From positions 62,001 through 126,000 of the forward strand of contig JBGTSJ010000016.1 in assembly GCA_041940305.1 (NCBI GenBank): DNA of 64,000 nt, read 5' to 3'. Below the pieces are notes generated by a model. The model saw only the letters and a program-made list of their open reading frames with translations, had not been told where the DNA came from and ran no database searches. Positions 28,301 to 36,726 of the stretch are shown here, one piece after another. The DNA is from JBGTSJ01 sp041940305 (GTDB lineage Bacteria > Planctomycetota > Planctomycetia > Planctomycetales > Planctomycetaceae). Position 1 is the stretch's first letter; each line of letters opens with the position of its first letter. A program made the position numbers and the translations under genes.

Positions 28301-30304
28301 ATGTCGGCAGGTACGATCGAACGTGCTCCCGCCCGTCCGATGGACCTCGAGGTCCAGGAGACGTTTCTCTATCCGGGGATCCCCACCACCTGCGACGGGG
28401 CCGAAGCCGTCGTGTGGGTTGAGACCCAGATCAGCCAGGGATCCGGTGCTTTTCCCATCACCAGCTCCACCACGATGGGGGGCGGCTTCAATGCGGCGGC
28501 GCAGAACGGCGCGCGCAACCTGTGGGGAGACCAGCTGGTCTTTATGGAGCCGGAGAGCGAGCATTCTTCGGCGACGTTCTGCGAAGGATTCGCGGCGGCC
28601 GGGGGGCGCGTGACCAACTTCACCAGTGGCCAGGGGCTGGTGCTGATGAAGGAGGTGCTCTACACGATCGCCGGGAAGCGGCTGGGGGTCGTGTTCAACA
28701 TCGGAGCCCGGGCGCTGACGAGCCAGGGGCTGAACGTGCATGCCGGGCACGACGACGTGATGTCGGTGTCGGACTGCGGGTGGGGGATTTTGTTTGCGCG
28801 TAATGCGCAGGAGGCGGGAGACCTGTGCCTGATCAGCCGTCGCGCGGCGGAGGCTTCGCAGACTCCGTTCTTGAGCGTGCAGGACGGTTTCTTGACGACG
28901 CATACGGTGGAGTCGGTGCGGCTGATCGAGCCGGAGTTCATGAAGGAATTCGTCGGCAAACCGGAGGAGAAGCTGGTCAACCTGATGGACCCAGCGAACC
29001 CGATGATGTCGGGAGTGGTACAAAACCAGGACTCCTACATGAAGGGGAAGATCGCCCAGCGGTGGTTCTACGACCGCGTGGAGCCGGCGATCGCAGAGGC
29101 GTTTGATGAGTTCGCGCGTGCGACCGGGCGGCGCTACGACTTTGTGAGCGGCTATCGCTGCGAGGATGCCGAGTACATCCTCGTCGGCATGGGGTGCTAC
29201 ATGGAGACCGCGCAGACGACGGTCGACTATCTGCGAGATGTGAAGGGCATCAAGGCGGGCTGCCTGACGGTGTACTGCTTCCGGCCGTTCCCGGCGCATC
29301 AACTGGTGGAGGCGCTGAAGGACTGCCGGGCGTTCACAGTCTTCGAACGGATGGACGACCCGCTCTCGACAACGGGCAATCATCTGACGCGCGAGATCAA
29401 GGCGGCGTTCTGCGACGCGTTCAACGGGCAGAGCGGACATGAGCCGATCGACCGCATCCCGCGGATCTACTCGGGTGCGGCGGGACTGGGGAGCCGGGAC
29501 GTGCGGCCGTCGGACATCATCGCGGTGTTCGACAACATGATGGAAGAGGGGCCGGATTTCTTCTGCGTGGGGATCCGGCATCCGCTGTCGCTGGAGCGGC
29601 GCGAGGACCCGGACCTGCGTCCGCCGCACGCGTACTCGATGCGCGGGCATTCGGTGGGAGGGTTCGGCTCGGTCACGACGAACAAGGTGATCGCGACGAT
29701 CGCGGGGCAGGTGTTCGGCAAAGACGTGCAGGCGTATCCGAAGTACGGGTCGGAGAAGAAGGGGCTGCCGACGACGTACTACCTGACGATCGCCGATTCG
29801 CACATCTACCAGCACAGCGAGCTGGAGCACGTGGACCTGATCGTGCTGAACGACACGAACGCGCTGTTCAGCGGGAATCCGCTGAAGGGGCTGATGGACG
29901 GGGGGGCGATCTTCATGCAGAGCCACTTCACCGAGCCGGGGGACGTGTGGGCGCGGATCCCGGCGCATCACAAGCAGACCATTCGCGAGAAGAATCTGCA
30001 TGTGTACTACGCCGACATGGTGAAGATTGCCCGTGAGGTGGCGTCCGTTGCCGACCTGGAGATGCGAATGCAGGGGATCGTGCTGTTGGGGGCGTTCCTG
30101 CGGCTGACGCCGTACGCCCGCGACGCCGAGATGACGGACGAGCAGGTGTACGAGGGAGTGGAAGCGGCGCTGCGGAAGTACTTCGGCAAGCGCGGCGAGC
30201 AGGTGGTGCAGGACAACCTGACCTGCGTGAAGCGGGGCTACAGCGAGACGCGGGAGATTCCGCGGAGCGTTGTTGAGGATGGGAACGGGCGCGTGCATGT
30301 TTAG
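28301..30304 (+). CDS. porA: Pyruvate:ferredoxin (2-oxoacid) oxidoreductase, fused alpha and gamma domains
   Basis: Cytoplasmic enzyme subunit that, with the beta subunit next door, converts pyruvate plus CoA to acetyl-CoA and CO2 using ferredoxin. ATG 28301 is preceded by a strong GAAAGGAGG. The N-terminal domain carries YPGIPTTCDGAEAVVWVE and the thiamine-site motif ITSSTTMGGGFNAAAQNG; domain II has GVVQNQDSYMKGKIAQRWFY and EDAEYILVGMGCYMETAQ. The C-terminal third is the gamma domain (GHSVGGFGSVTTNKVIATI, LGTYTKY-like GSEKKGLPTTYYL, DLIVLNDTNALFSGNPLKG). 667 residues. The order alpha then gamma is that of the first half of single-chain PFOR. Whether pyruvate or another 2-oxoacid is used is not decided. 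Confidence 0.9.
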   Translation: MSAGTIERAPARPMDLEVQETFLYPGIPTTCDGAEAVVWVETQISQGSGAFPITSSTTMGGGFNAAAQNGARNLWGDQLVFMEPESEHSSATFCEGFAAAGGRVTNFTSGQGLVLMKEVLYTIAGKRLGVVFNIGARALTSQGLNVHAGHDDVMSVSDCGWGILFARNAQEAGDLCLISRRAAEASQTPFLSVQDGFLTTHTVESVRLIEPEFMKEFVGKPEEKLVNLMDPANPMMSGVVQNQDSYMKGKIAQRWFYDRVEPAIAEAFDEFARATGRRYDFVSGYRCEDAEYILVGMGCYMETAQTTVDYLRDVKGIKAGCLTVYCFRPFPAHQLVEALKDCRAFTVFERMDDPLSTTGNHLTREIKAAFCDAFNGQSGHEPIDRIPRIYSGAAGLGSRDVRPSDIIAVFDNMMEEGPDFFCVGIRHPLSLERREDPDLRPPHAYSMRGHSVGGFGSVTTNKVIATIAGQVFGKDVQAYPKYGSEKKGLPTTYYLTIADSHIYQHSELEHVDLIVLNDTNALFSGNPLKGLMDGGAIFMQSHFTEPGDVWARIPAHHKQTIREKNLHVYYADMVKIAREVASVADLEMRMQGIVLLGAFLRLTPYARDAEMTDEQVYEGVEAALRKYFGKRGEQVVQDNLTCVKRGYSETREIPRSVVEDGNGRVHV

Positions 30305-30308
30305 CGTT

Positions 30309-30357
30309 GCGAAGCGGAGCTTCGCGGGAGTGCGTTCCCAGGCGGGGGCCTGGGAAC
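30309..30357. repeat. Two adjacent palindromes between the PFOR genes
   Basis: GCGAAGC/GCTTCGC (30309-30315/30319-30325, loop GGA) and GTTCCCAGGC/GCCTGGGAAC (30334-30343/30348-30357) are both perfect. The second resembles the short dispersed palindromes known from planctomycete genomes. They sit in the 93-bp gap and may modulate expression of the second gene. Confidence 0.8.
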
Positions 30358-30397
30358 GAGGAGCATCCGGCTCGGCTTATACGGAAGAGGTGACGCG

Positions 30398-32044
30398 ATG
30401 GCTGCCACGCTCGAACGACCGTCGATGAACGAGGCCAGCGAACGGGACCCGTTCAATAACAATTCCTACGGCACACTCACCGACGCGCCGTACAAGCTTG
30501 TGGATCTGCCGGTGCTCGACGTGGTCGAGTTCAACGAGACGGTGATCCGCGGCTATGAGGAGGGGAGCGGGCCGGGGGCGCTGCCGGCGGACGTGGGGCT
30601 CGCGCGCTCGCTCATCCCCGCGGGGACGGCGACGCTGCGCGACTTCAGCTACATCGCGCCCGAGATTCCGGAGTACATCCCGGGTAACTGCACCGGGTGC
30701 ATGGACTGCGTGACGCAGTGTCCGGATACGGCGATTCTCGGCAAGGTGCTGTCCGAATCGGCGCTGGAGCAGAAGCTGCAGGGCATCGACGACCCAGGCG
30801 AGCGCGAGATGTTCGAGCGGCAGTGGTCGCGCACGCGCAAATACTACGACGGCCCGAAGAAGAAAGGGAAGGACGGAGGACGGTTCGTGATCCTGATCGA
30901 TCCGAGCAAGTGCAAGGGATGCGCGGAGTGCGTGACCGTCTGCGACGACCTCGCGCTGCAGATGATCCCCAAGACCGAAACGACGATGGAGAACATCCGC
31001 AGGAGCCATCGCCGGTTCAAACAGTTCGGTCCGTCGGACGACCAGTACATCAACGACAACCTGCTCATCGACATGATGCTCAAGGAGCAGACGCATGTGT
31101 ACGTCGGTGGCGCGGGATCGTGCGCGGGGTGCGGCGAAGGGACGGCGCTGCGGATGCTGTGTGCGGCGACCGGCGCGAAATACGGCGACCAGTGGGGCAT
31201 CGTCGCGGCCACCGGTTGCAACACTGTTTACACGTCAACCTATCCGTACAATCCGTACCTGGTGCCGTGGACGAACTCGCTGTTTGAGAACGCGCCGGCC
31301 GACGCGATGGGGGTGCGGCTGCGGTGGGACCAGATCGGCTGGACCGACAAGCCGCTGTGGTGCATCGGCGGGGACGGGGCGATGTTCGACATCGGGTTCC
31401 AGTCGCTGTCGCGAATGATGGCGAGCGGGATGAACATCAAGGTGTTCGTGCTCGATACGCAGGTGTATTCCAACACCGGCGGCCAGGCGTCGACCAGCAC
31501 GTACATGGGTCAGAACACCAAGATGAGCGTGCACGGCAAGCGCTTTGGCGGCAAGCAGGAGCGCCGCAAGGAGATTGCGCAGATCGCCATGATGCACCCG
31601 CGAACGTTCGTCGCGCAGACGACTTGCGCGCATACCAACCACTTCTACAAGGCGGTCCTCGAAGCCCTGGAGTTCGACGGGCCGGCGCTGATCAGCTGTT
31701 ACACCACTTGCCAGCCTGAGCACGGCGTGGCGGACAACATGGCGTCCAACCAGGCGCGACTGGCGGTCGATACGCGCGCGTTCCCGCTGCTCATTTACGA
31801 TCCGCGGAAGGGAGACACGATCCGGGAGCGGCTGTCGCTGCAGGGGAATCCGGCGATGAAAGACGAGTGGTTCACGAATCCGAAGACGGGAGCAGTTGTG
31901 GACTTCATCGACTTCTGCCGCAGCGAAGGGCGGTTCTCCAAGCATTTTGACAAGGAGGGCAAGCCGTCGGATACGCTGCTGAGGGCACGGGAGGACCGGC
32001 TGGAGAACTGGCGGCAGTTGCAGGAGCTGGCAGGGCTGCGATAG
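30398..32044 (+). CDS. porB: Pyruvate:ferredoxin oxidoreductase, beta subunit fused to ferredoxin domain
   Basis: 548 residues. The N-terminal third contains two 4Fe-4S clusters of the 2[4Fe-4S] ferredoxin type: CTGCMDCVTQCP and CKGCAECVTVCD. The C-terminal part is the thiamine-diphosphate-binding domain: CAGCGEGTALRML, ATGCNTVYTSTYPYNP, the metal motif CIGGDGAMFDIGFQSLSR and VLDTQVYSNTGGQASTSTYMG. The order (ferredoxin, then beta) equals the second half of single-chain PFOR, so the two genes look like a PFOR split after the gamma domain. GGAAGAGGTGACG precedes ATG 30398. The extra linker with KKKGKDGG lies between the clusters. Confidence 0.93.
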   Translation: MAATLERPSMNEASERDPFNNNSYGTLTDAPYKLVDLPVLDVVEFNETVIRGYEEGSGPGALPADVGLARSLIPAGTATLRDFSYIAPEIPEYIPGNCTGCMDCVTQCPDTAILGKVLSESALEQKLQGIDDPGEREMFERQWSRTRKYYDGPKKKGKDGGRFVILIDPSKCKGCAECVTVCDDLALQMIPKTETTMENIRRSHRRFKQFGPSDDQYINDNLLIDMMLKEQTHVYVGGAGSCAGCGEGTALRMLCAATGAKYGDQWGIVAATGCNTVYTSTYPYNPYLVPWTNSLFENAPADAMGVRLRWDQIGWTDKPLWCIGGDGAMFDIGFQSLSRMMASGMNIKVFVLDTQVYSNTGGQASTSTYMGQNTKMSVHGKRFGGKQERRKEIAQIAMMHPRTFVAQTTCAHTNHFYKAVLEALEFDGPALISCYTTCQPEHGVADNMASNQARLAVDTRAFPLLIYDPRKGDTIRERLSLQGNPAMKDEWFTNPKTGAVVDFIDFCRSEGRFSKHFDKEGKPSDTLLRAREDRLENWRQLQELAGLR

Positions 32045-32068
32045 CCACTGCGCGTTCGGGCGTGAACG

Positions 32069-32093
32069 GTCTGTCATGGCGGGCATGACAGAC
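32069..32093. terminator. Perfect hairpin between convergent genes (possible terminator)
   Basis: GTCTGTCATG (32069-32078) pairs with CATGACAGAC (32084-32093) around loop GCGGG. It lies between porB (plus) and the universal stress protein gene (minus). There is no T tract, so it may act through another mechanism or only as a stabilising 3' end. Confidence 0.5.
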
Positions 32094-32182
32094 GTGCTGC
32101 CGCATGGAATGCCGTCCGAGGCGCTCGGCCCTTGCTGGCGCGGGGTGCGAGCCTGAAGTTGGCCGTTTCCCGACGTGCGCGG

Positions 32183-33127
32183 CTACTCCTGCTCCGGCCG
32201 GGCACTCGGTATGACGAGCAGGACGTGGGATGAGCGCCGGATGCGGTCGTGGACGTAGCCTTCCGAGGCGTAGTCGCCGCGCTCCAGCGGGAGCACGATC
32301 AGCGGGTGGCGGCCGGCGCCGGCGAGCGGATCGGGGCCGCTTTCGTCCTGCTGGCGGAGGGAGAGTGCATAGTCGAAGCCGTGCGCTTCGGCGGACTTCT
32401 GCAGCGCGCGGTGCAGGCGAACGTTGGCTTTGACCAGCGCTTCGCCGAGTGTCCGGGCATCGAACCGCTGCTCCGGCGCGACCGTCGCCAGGAGGTCGCG
32501 GACGTTTTCGTAGAACTCGGTTTCGAGCATGAGGACCAGCTGGAGCTGTCCGACGGCCTGCCTGAGGCCGACGGCCCATTCGGCAGCCCGGTGAGCGGCC
32601 TCGTTCTCGCCGATGAGTCCGATCACGATGGAGTCGAACAGGTTTCCGTCCGGCTGGTACGGTTCGCGGACGACCAGAAGCGGGACCGGGGAGCGTGACA
32701 GCAGGACGTCGATGACCGTGCCGACGCTGTCGGGGCCGACGGATTCCAGGTTGCGTCCGTAGGGACAGGGGAGGATGACGAGATCGCATTGCGAGCGGTC
32801 AATGCCGGCGAGGATCTGATCGAAGCTTTCGCCGGTTTGCCTGTCGAGGACCGTCGCCGCAAGCATACTCCCCTGTTCGGCAGCAAGGGAGTTTCCCTCC
32901 GCCGTTTCCCGCGCGTCGACGACCGACAACCGGGCGCCCATGTGCTCGTGGAGATGCTGCGCGAAGCGGATGGAAAGGTCGTCCTGAGCGGAGCCGTCGA
33001 GCACGAGGAGCACGTGCCCGGCCCGGCGCGGTTCGATGCCCGCGACGTCGCCGATTTGCGCCCGCCTGAAGAGGCTCATCGACTCTTCAACGTCCCGGTC
33101 CACGTCGCGCTCAAAGGGTTCGAACAT
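32183..33127 (-). CDS. Universal stress protein (tandem UspA-like domains)
   Basis: 314 residues with two USP-like alpha/beta domains: first HVLLVLDGSAQDDLSIRFAQHLHEHMGARLSVVDAR...CDLVILPCPYGRNLESVGPDSVGTVIDVLLSRSPVPLLVVR, second DSIVIGLIGENEAAHRAAEWAVGLRQAVG...HPLIVLPLERGDYASEGYVHDRIRRSSHVLLVIPS. The ATP-binding G-2x-G-9x-G(S/T) motif is not clearly conserved. GGAG lies eight bases before ATG 33127. It is followed on the same strand only by the operon boundary; upstream comes the NhaD/SLC13-like permease, and USP-ion-transporter pairings are common, so it may modulate that permease. Confidence 0.82.
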   Translation of the reverse strand: MFEPFERDVDRDVEESMSLFRRAQIGDVAGIEPRRAGHVLLVLDGSAQDDLSIRFAQHLHEHMGARLSVVDARETAEGNSLAAEQGSMLAATVLDRQTGESFDQILAGIDRSQCDLVILPCPYGRNLESVGPDSVGTVIDVLLSRSPVPLLVVREPYQPDGNLFDSIVIGLIGENEAAHRAAEWAVGLRQAVGQLQLVLMLETEFYENVRDLLATVAPEQRFDARTLGEALVKANVRLHRALQKSAEAHGFDYALSLRQQDESGPDPLAGAGRHPLIVLPLERGDYASEGYVHDRIRRSSHVLLVIPSARPEQE

Positions 33128-33155
33128 CGCTGTACTCCGTTGAGTCGTCGTGGAT

Positions 33156-34550
33156 TCAGCCTGCCGCGGCGGCGGGGGGCGCCAGTTGCGGGAACCAGCC
33201 CATGCTGTTGAACAGCAGCAGATATCCGATCGCGGCGATGAGCTGGACGATCATGATGCTGCCGCCGATCCTGATGAACTCGCCCCAGCCGACGGTCTGA
33301 TGGGCTTCCTTCTTGAGCGTGTGCAGCGCTATCACGCAGGAGATGGAGCCGATGGGCGTTCCATTGCCTCCCAGGTTGCTGCCGATGATGAGCGCCCACC
33401 ACAGCGGTTCCTGCTCAGCGCCGGACAGGGAGATCTGCCGGACGATGGGGATCAGCGTGGCGGCGACGGGAATGTTGTCGACGATGGCGCTGGCGACGCC
33501 GGCGAAGAGCGTCAGAATGGGGACCAGCGAGATCATCTCTGTTCCTGCGAGGGAGACCATGCGTTCGGCCAGCCAGTCGAGCGCGCCGGACTCGCGGACG
33601 CTGCCGATCACGAGGAACAGCCCGATAAAGAACAGGATCACGGTCCAGTTCACCTTGCCGATCGTGTCCTCCACTCCCTTGCCGGCGAAGAGCAGCGCCG
33701 TGGTGCCGCCGGCCATGGCGATGAAGTCCATCCCCAGCCCCAGCGGTTGCGCGAACGCGAACCCCAGCACGGTGACTCCCAGGACGACGGCGCTCCGCGC
33801 GAGGACGCGGCGGTCCTCCACCAGAGCCCAGGGATCGAACTCGTTCATCCGGGCCCGAAGCGCCGTCTTCTCATCGGCCGTCTGCCTCCATTTCAGATCA
33901 TTACGGAAGAAGAACCGCAGCAGCGCGAGCGCGATCAGGACGCTGACCACGGCGAAGGGGGCCGAGACCAGCAGAAAATGGACGTACGGAATCGCGGCCG
34001 ACGTGCCGATCATGATGTTGGGCAGGCCGCTGGCAAAGGTGACGATGGCTCCGCTGTTGGCGCAGACGGCGACCGACAGCAGGAACGGCTTGACATCGTA
34101 ATTCAGCGACCGGCAGATGACGAGCACCAGCGAACTCATGATGAGCATCGCAGGCACGATGGTGAGGACGGAGACGAACGTGAAGGTGAGCACGCAGATG
34201 GCGAGATACAGCCGCGCGGCCTGGCCGCCGGTGCCGCGTACGATCAGCATGCTCAGAAAGTGGAACAGTCCCGACTTACCGACAACATCTACCAGGATGC
34301 CGGTGCCGACGATGACTCCGAAGACATTCAAGTCTTCGGCAATGAAGTCATAGATGTGGTGGTAGTCATAAACGCCCCAGAAGACGGCAATGAGGACCAG
34401 CACGCCGCCGCCGATGAGCGCGGCGACCGTCTTGTGGAGACGCTCGTACGCCACGCCGACGTACGTCAGGAGCATGACGGCGGCGAAGACCGCCATCACA
34501 AGCGGATCGTATTGTGCATCCGGTTCCGCAGCGGCAAGGAGCCCCGGCAT
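33156..34550 (-). CDS. NhaD/ArsB/SLC13-type ion transporter (probable sodium/proton antiporter)
   Basis: Inner-membrane permease of the ion-transporter superfamily, 464 residues from ATG 34550 (the frame extends to 34646 but overlaps the sulfatase gene end). About 11-12 helices: MAVFAAVMLLTYVGVAYERL, GVIVGTGILVDVVG, a conserved central motif SGAIVTFASGLPNIMIG, then VNWTVILFFIGLFLVIGSV, VASAIVDNIPVAATLIPI and IIGSNLGGNGTPIG. The paired glycine/asparagine motifs (SGLPN, DNIPVA, NGTPIG) match the ArsB/NhaD/SLC13 pattern, including the substrate-binding hairpins. Exact ion (Na+, arsenite, dicarboxylate) is not decidable; NhaD is favoured because a USP gene accompanies it. Confidence 0.8.
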   Translation of the reverse strand: MPGLLAAAEPDAQYDPLVMAVFAAVMLLTYVGVAYERLHKTVAALIGGGVLVLIAVFWGVYDYHHIYDFIAEDLNVFGVIVGTGILVDVVGKSGLFHFLSMLIVRGTGGQAARLYLAICVLTFTFVSVLTIVPAMLIMSSLVLVICRSLNYDVKPFLLSVAVCANSGAIVTFASGLPNIMIGTSAAIPYVHFLLVSAPFAVVSVLIALALLRFFFRNDLKWRQTADEKTALRARMNEFDPWALVEDRRVLARSAVVLGVTVLGFAFAQPLGLGMDFIAMAGGTTALLFAGKGVEDTIGKVNWTVILFFIGLFLVIGSVRESGALDWLAERMVSLAGTEMISLVPILTLFAGVASAIVDNIPVAATLIPIVRQISLSGAEQEPLWWALIIGSNLGGNGTPIGSISCVIALHTLKKEAHQTVGWGEFIRIGGSIMIVQLIAAIGYLLLFNSMGWFPQLAPPAAAAG

Positions 34551-34600
34551 CCTGAGTGAGTCCTCCGTCCGTCGAAAAGCGGTGAGCGTGTCGGCGACCT

Positions 34601-36022
34601 TCAGTTCGATTCGTTGTCTTCCGCGGCGGGCAGCTTCACTTCCCAATGCGGGTTAGGGACGTGAGCGTCGTTCATCAGCGCCGCCAGCCGCTCGGCGACG
34701 TCTTTGTTGCGTGCAGCGACGTTGCGATCTTCGCCGATGTCCATTGACAGGTCGTACAGCTCCAGCGTCGAGTCGTCCATCACGTAGCGGATCGCCTTCC
34801 AGTTCCCCTGCCGCACCGCCTGGGCGAATCGTCCCTCGTAGAACTCCCAATACAGATAGTCATGTGCGGGTGCTTCGATCGCCGTGCCGTCGAGCACGGG
34901 GACGAGACTGACGCTGTCCATTCCCTCCGGCACGTACGCCCCTCCCGCCAGTTCGGCGGCCGTGGCCATCAGGTCGCCATGGTAGGAGACGTGATCCGAT
35001 TCGGATCCCGCCTCAATCCGTCCCGGCCAGCGCGCGATCAGCGGCACGCGGATGCCTCCTTCGTACAGATCCCGCTTTTTCCCCTTGAGCGGTCCGTTGG
35101 AGTCGAAGAACTCCGGATCGTTGCCTCCTTCTTTGTGCGGGCCGTTGTCCGACGTGAAGAACACGACTGTCTGCTCGTCCAGCTCCAGTTCGCGGAGCGT
35201 CTCCAGCAGCGTGCCAACGTCGGAATCCAGCCGCGAGATCATGGCGGCCAGCCCCTTCTGCGGCTCCGGCCAGTCCTTGTCCTCGTACTGACCGTAGCCG
35301 GGGATCTCCATGCCCTTCTCTTTCGCCTCGTTGTTGGCGTGCGGAATCGTCACGGCCAGGTAGAGAAAAAAGGGAGAGTCTTTCGAGCTGCGGATGAAGT
35401 CCAACGCCTCCGCGAAGATGAGGTCGTGCGAGTATTCATTCTTTTCGGACGCGACTCCCGAGCCGTAGTCTCCCTCGCCGGGAACGACGTTCGTCAGTTC
35501 GACGCGGTCCTTTCCGCGGATCAGAAACGCGGGGTAGTAGTTGTGGGCGTGATGCTGGTCGAGGTAACCGTAGAACCTGTCGAATCCCTGGACTGTCGGC
35601 AGTCCGCCGGTGTTCTCCTGGCCGAGCCCCCACTTGCCGTAGAGACCGGTTTTGTAGCCGACGCGCTGCAGGACTTCCGCCACGGTGATGTCGCCGATCC
35701 GCAGGTTCACCCGCTTGTTGCCGCGGATGTAGCAATGCCCGGTATGCAGGCCGGTCATAAGTACGCAGCGCGACGGAGCGCACACGGTGGAGCCAGCGTA
35801 GTAGTCGGTGAACCGCATCCCCTCCGCCGCCATGCGGTCGATGTTGGGCGTCTCAATCTGCTGCTGGCCATAGCACCCGAGGTCGCCGTACCCGAGGTCG
35901 TCGGCCATGATGAAGATGATGTTGGGCAACCGCTCCGCCGGCTCATCCGCGGCGTGGCCGACCACCCGGATACCGAGGCTTCCTCCCAGCCAAACCGCCA
36001 CCAGCAATGCCAAGCGCGCCAT
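34601..36022 (-). CDS. Secreted sulfatase (arylsulfatase A-like)
   Basis: Exported formylglycine-dependent sulfatase. ATG 36022, preceded by GGAGGG, yields a signal peptide (ARLALLVAVWLGGSLGIRVVG) and 473 residues. Metal ligands: D41-D42 in IFIMADDLGYGDLGCYG; the residue converted to formylglycine is C81 in the signature C81-A-P-S-R85, in context STVCAPSRCVLMTG. Later motifs KTGLYGKWGLG, FFTSDNGPHKEGG and GGIRVPLIARWPG are those of the arylsulfatase A group. It requires a maturation enzyme not in this window. Planctomycetes carry many such genes for sulfated polysaccharides. It lies between the permease and mod genes on the minus strand, with 50-70 bp gaps. Confidence 0.95.
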   Translation of the reverse strand: MARLALLVAVWLGGSLGIRVVGHAADEPAERLPNIIFIMADDLGYGDLGCYGQQQIETPNIDRMAAEGMRFTDYYAGSTVCAPSRCVLMTGLHTGHCYIRGNKRVNLRIGDITVAEVLQRVGYKTGLYGKWGLGQENTGGLPTVQGFDRFYGYLDQHHAHNYYPAFLIRGKDRVELTNVVPGEGDYGSGVASEKNEYSHDLIFAEALDFIRSSKDSPFFLYLAVTIPHANNEAKEKGMEIPGYGQYEDKDWPEPQKGLAAMISRLDSDVGTLLETLRELELDEQTVVFFTSDNGPHKEGGNDPEFFDSNGPLKGKKRDLYEGGIRVPLIARWPGRIEAGSESDHVSYHGDLMATAAELAGGAYVPEGMDSVSLVPVLDGTAIEAPAHDYLYWEFYEGRFAQAVRQGNWKAIRYVMDDSTLELYDLSMDIGEDRNVAARNKDVAERLAALMNDAHVPNPHWEVKLPAAEDNESN

Positions 36023-36090
36023 GTCAATCGCCCTCCTGCGGCGAGGTGTGTCGATGCAGCCGATCAACGTAGCAGGGGCCGCTTCCCCCT

Positions 36091-36723
36091 TCAACGTCCT
36101 GCCCCAATGGGGATCATCGTGTCCGCCAGGCGATCCACGCTCTGGGAATCGTGGCTGACCAGCAATGCCGGGATCTCGAAGCGGCGTATGCATTCAGTCA
36201 GGAATTCCTCGATTGCGACACGATGCGCGGCATCGACGGCGGAGAGCGGTTCATCGAGCAGCAGCAGTCTGGGCGAGCACAGGATGGCACGGGCGAGGGC
36301 GACCCGCTGCTTCTGACCGCCGCTGAGTGCGGCCGGATAGCGAGTCAGGAGGTCTCCGAGTCGCAGGACGTCGGCCACGGGTGCGAACTCGATGCGGGGT
36401 TCGGCGGCGCGCCGCGCGCCGAAGCGGAGGTTCTCCTCCACGGTCAGATGCGGAAACAACTGATAGTCCTGAAAGACATACCCGATCTCCCGCTGCTCCG
36501 GGGGCAGGGCTATTCGCTTCTTCGTGCTGAACAACGTGCGGCCGCAGAGGGTGATGTCGCCGCTGGTCGGCCGCAGCAGGCCGGCGATGAGATTCAGCAC
36601 GGTGGTTTTCCCGCAGCCCGACGGGCCGACCAGCGCCGTGACGGCTCCACCCGAATCGAAAGCGAAATCGAGCGCAAAGCCCTGCGTGTACTGAAACCGG
36701 CAGTCGAACGTCAGGATGCTCAT
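36091..36723 (-). CDS. modC: Molybdate-type ABC transporter ATP-binding protein (no MOP domain)
   Basis: 210-residue ATPase of the mod importer. Walker A is GPSGCGKT (residues 33-40), Q-loop VFQDYQ, signature LSGGQKQR (133-140), Walker B LLLLDEP (about 153-159), and the switch histidine in LLVSHD. The protein ends soon after the switch region (RLADTMIPIGAGR), so the C-terminal molybdate-binding MOP/TOBE domain of full ModC is absent. Three bases separate it from the permease gene. The assignment to molybdate or tungstate comes from its partners, not from this subunit. Confidence 0.88.
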   Translation of the reverse strand: MSILTFDCRFQYTQGFALDFAFDSGGAVTALVGPSGCGKTTVLNLIAGLLRPTSGDITLCGRTLFSTKKRIALPPEQREIGYVFQDYQLFPHLTVEENLRFGARRAAEPRIEFAPVADVLRLGDLLTRYPAALSGGQKQRVALARAILCSPRLLLLDEPLSAVDAAHRVAIEEFLTECIRRFEIPALLVSHDSQSVDRLADTMIPIGAGR

Positions 36724-36726
36724 CGA

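Noticed and set aside
28226..30298. 690-codon open frame on the minus strand opposite the PFOR alpha/gamma gene
   Set aside because: It mirrors the well-supported PFOR gene exactly; GC-rich third positions leave long antisense frames open. No signal, motif or ribosome site supports it.
34862..36316. 484-codon plus-strand frame opposite the sulfatase
   Set aside because: The sulfatase signature and signal peptide on the minus strand are clear; the plus frame is its shadow.
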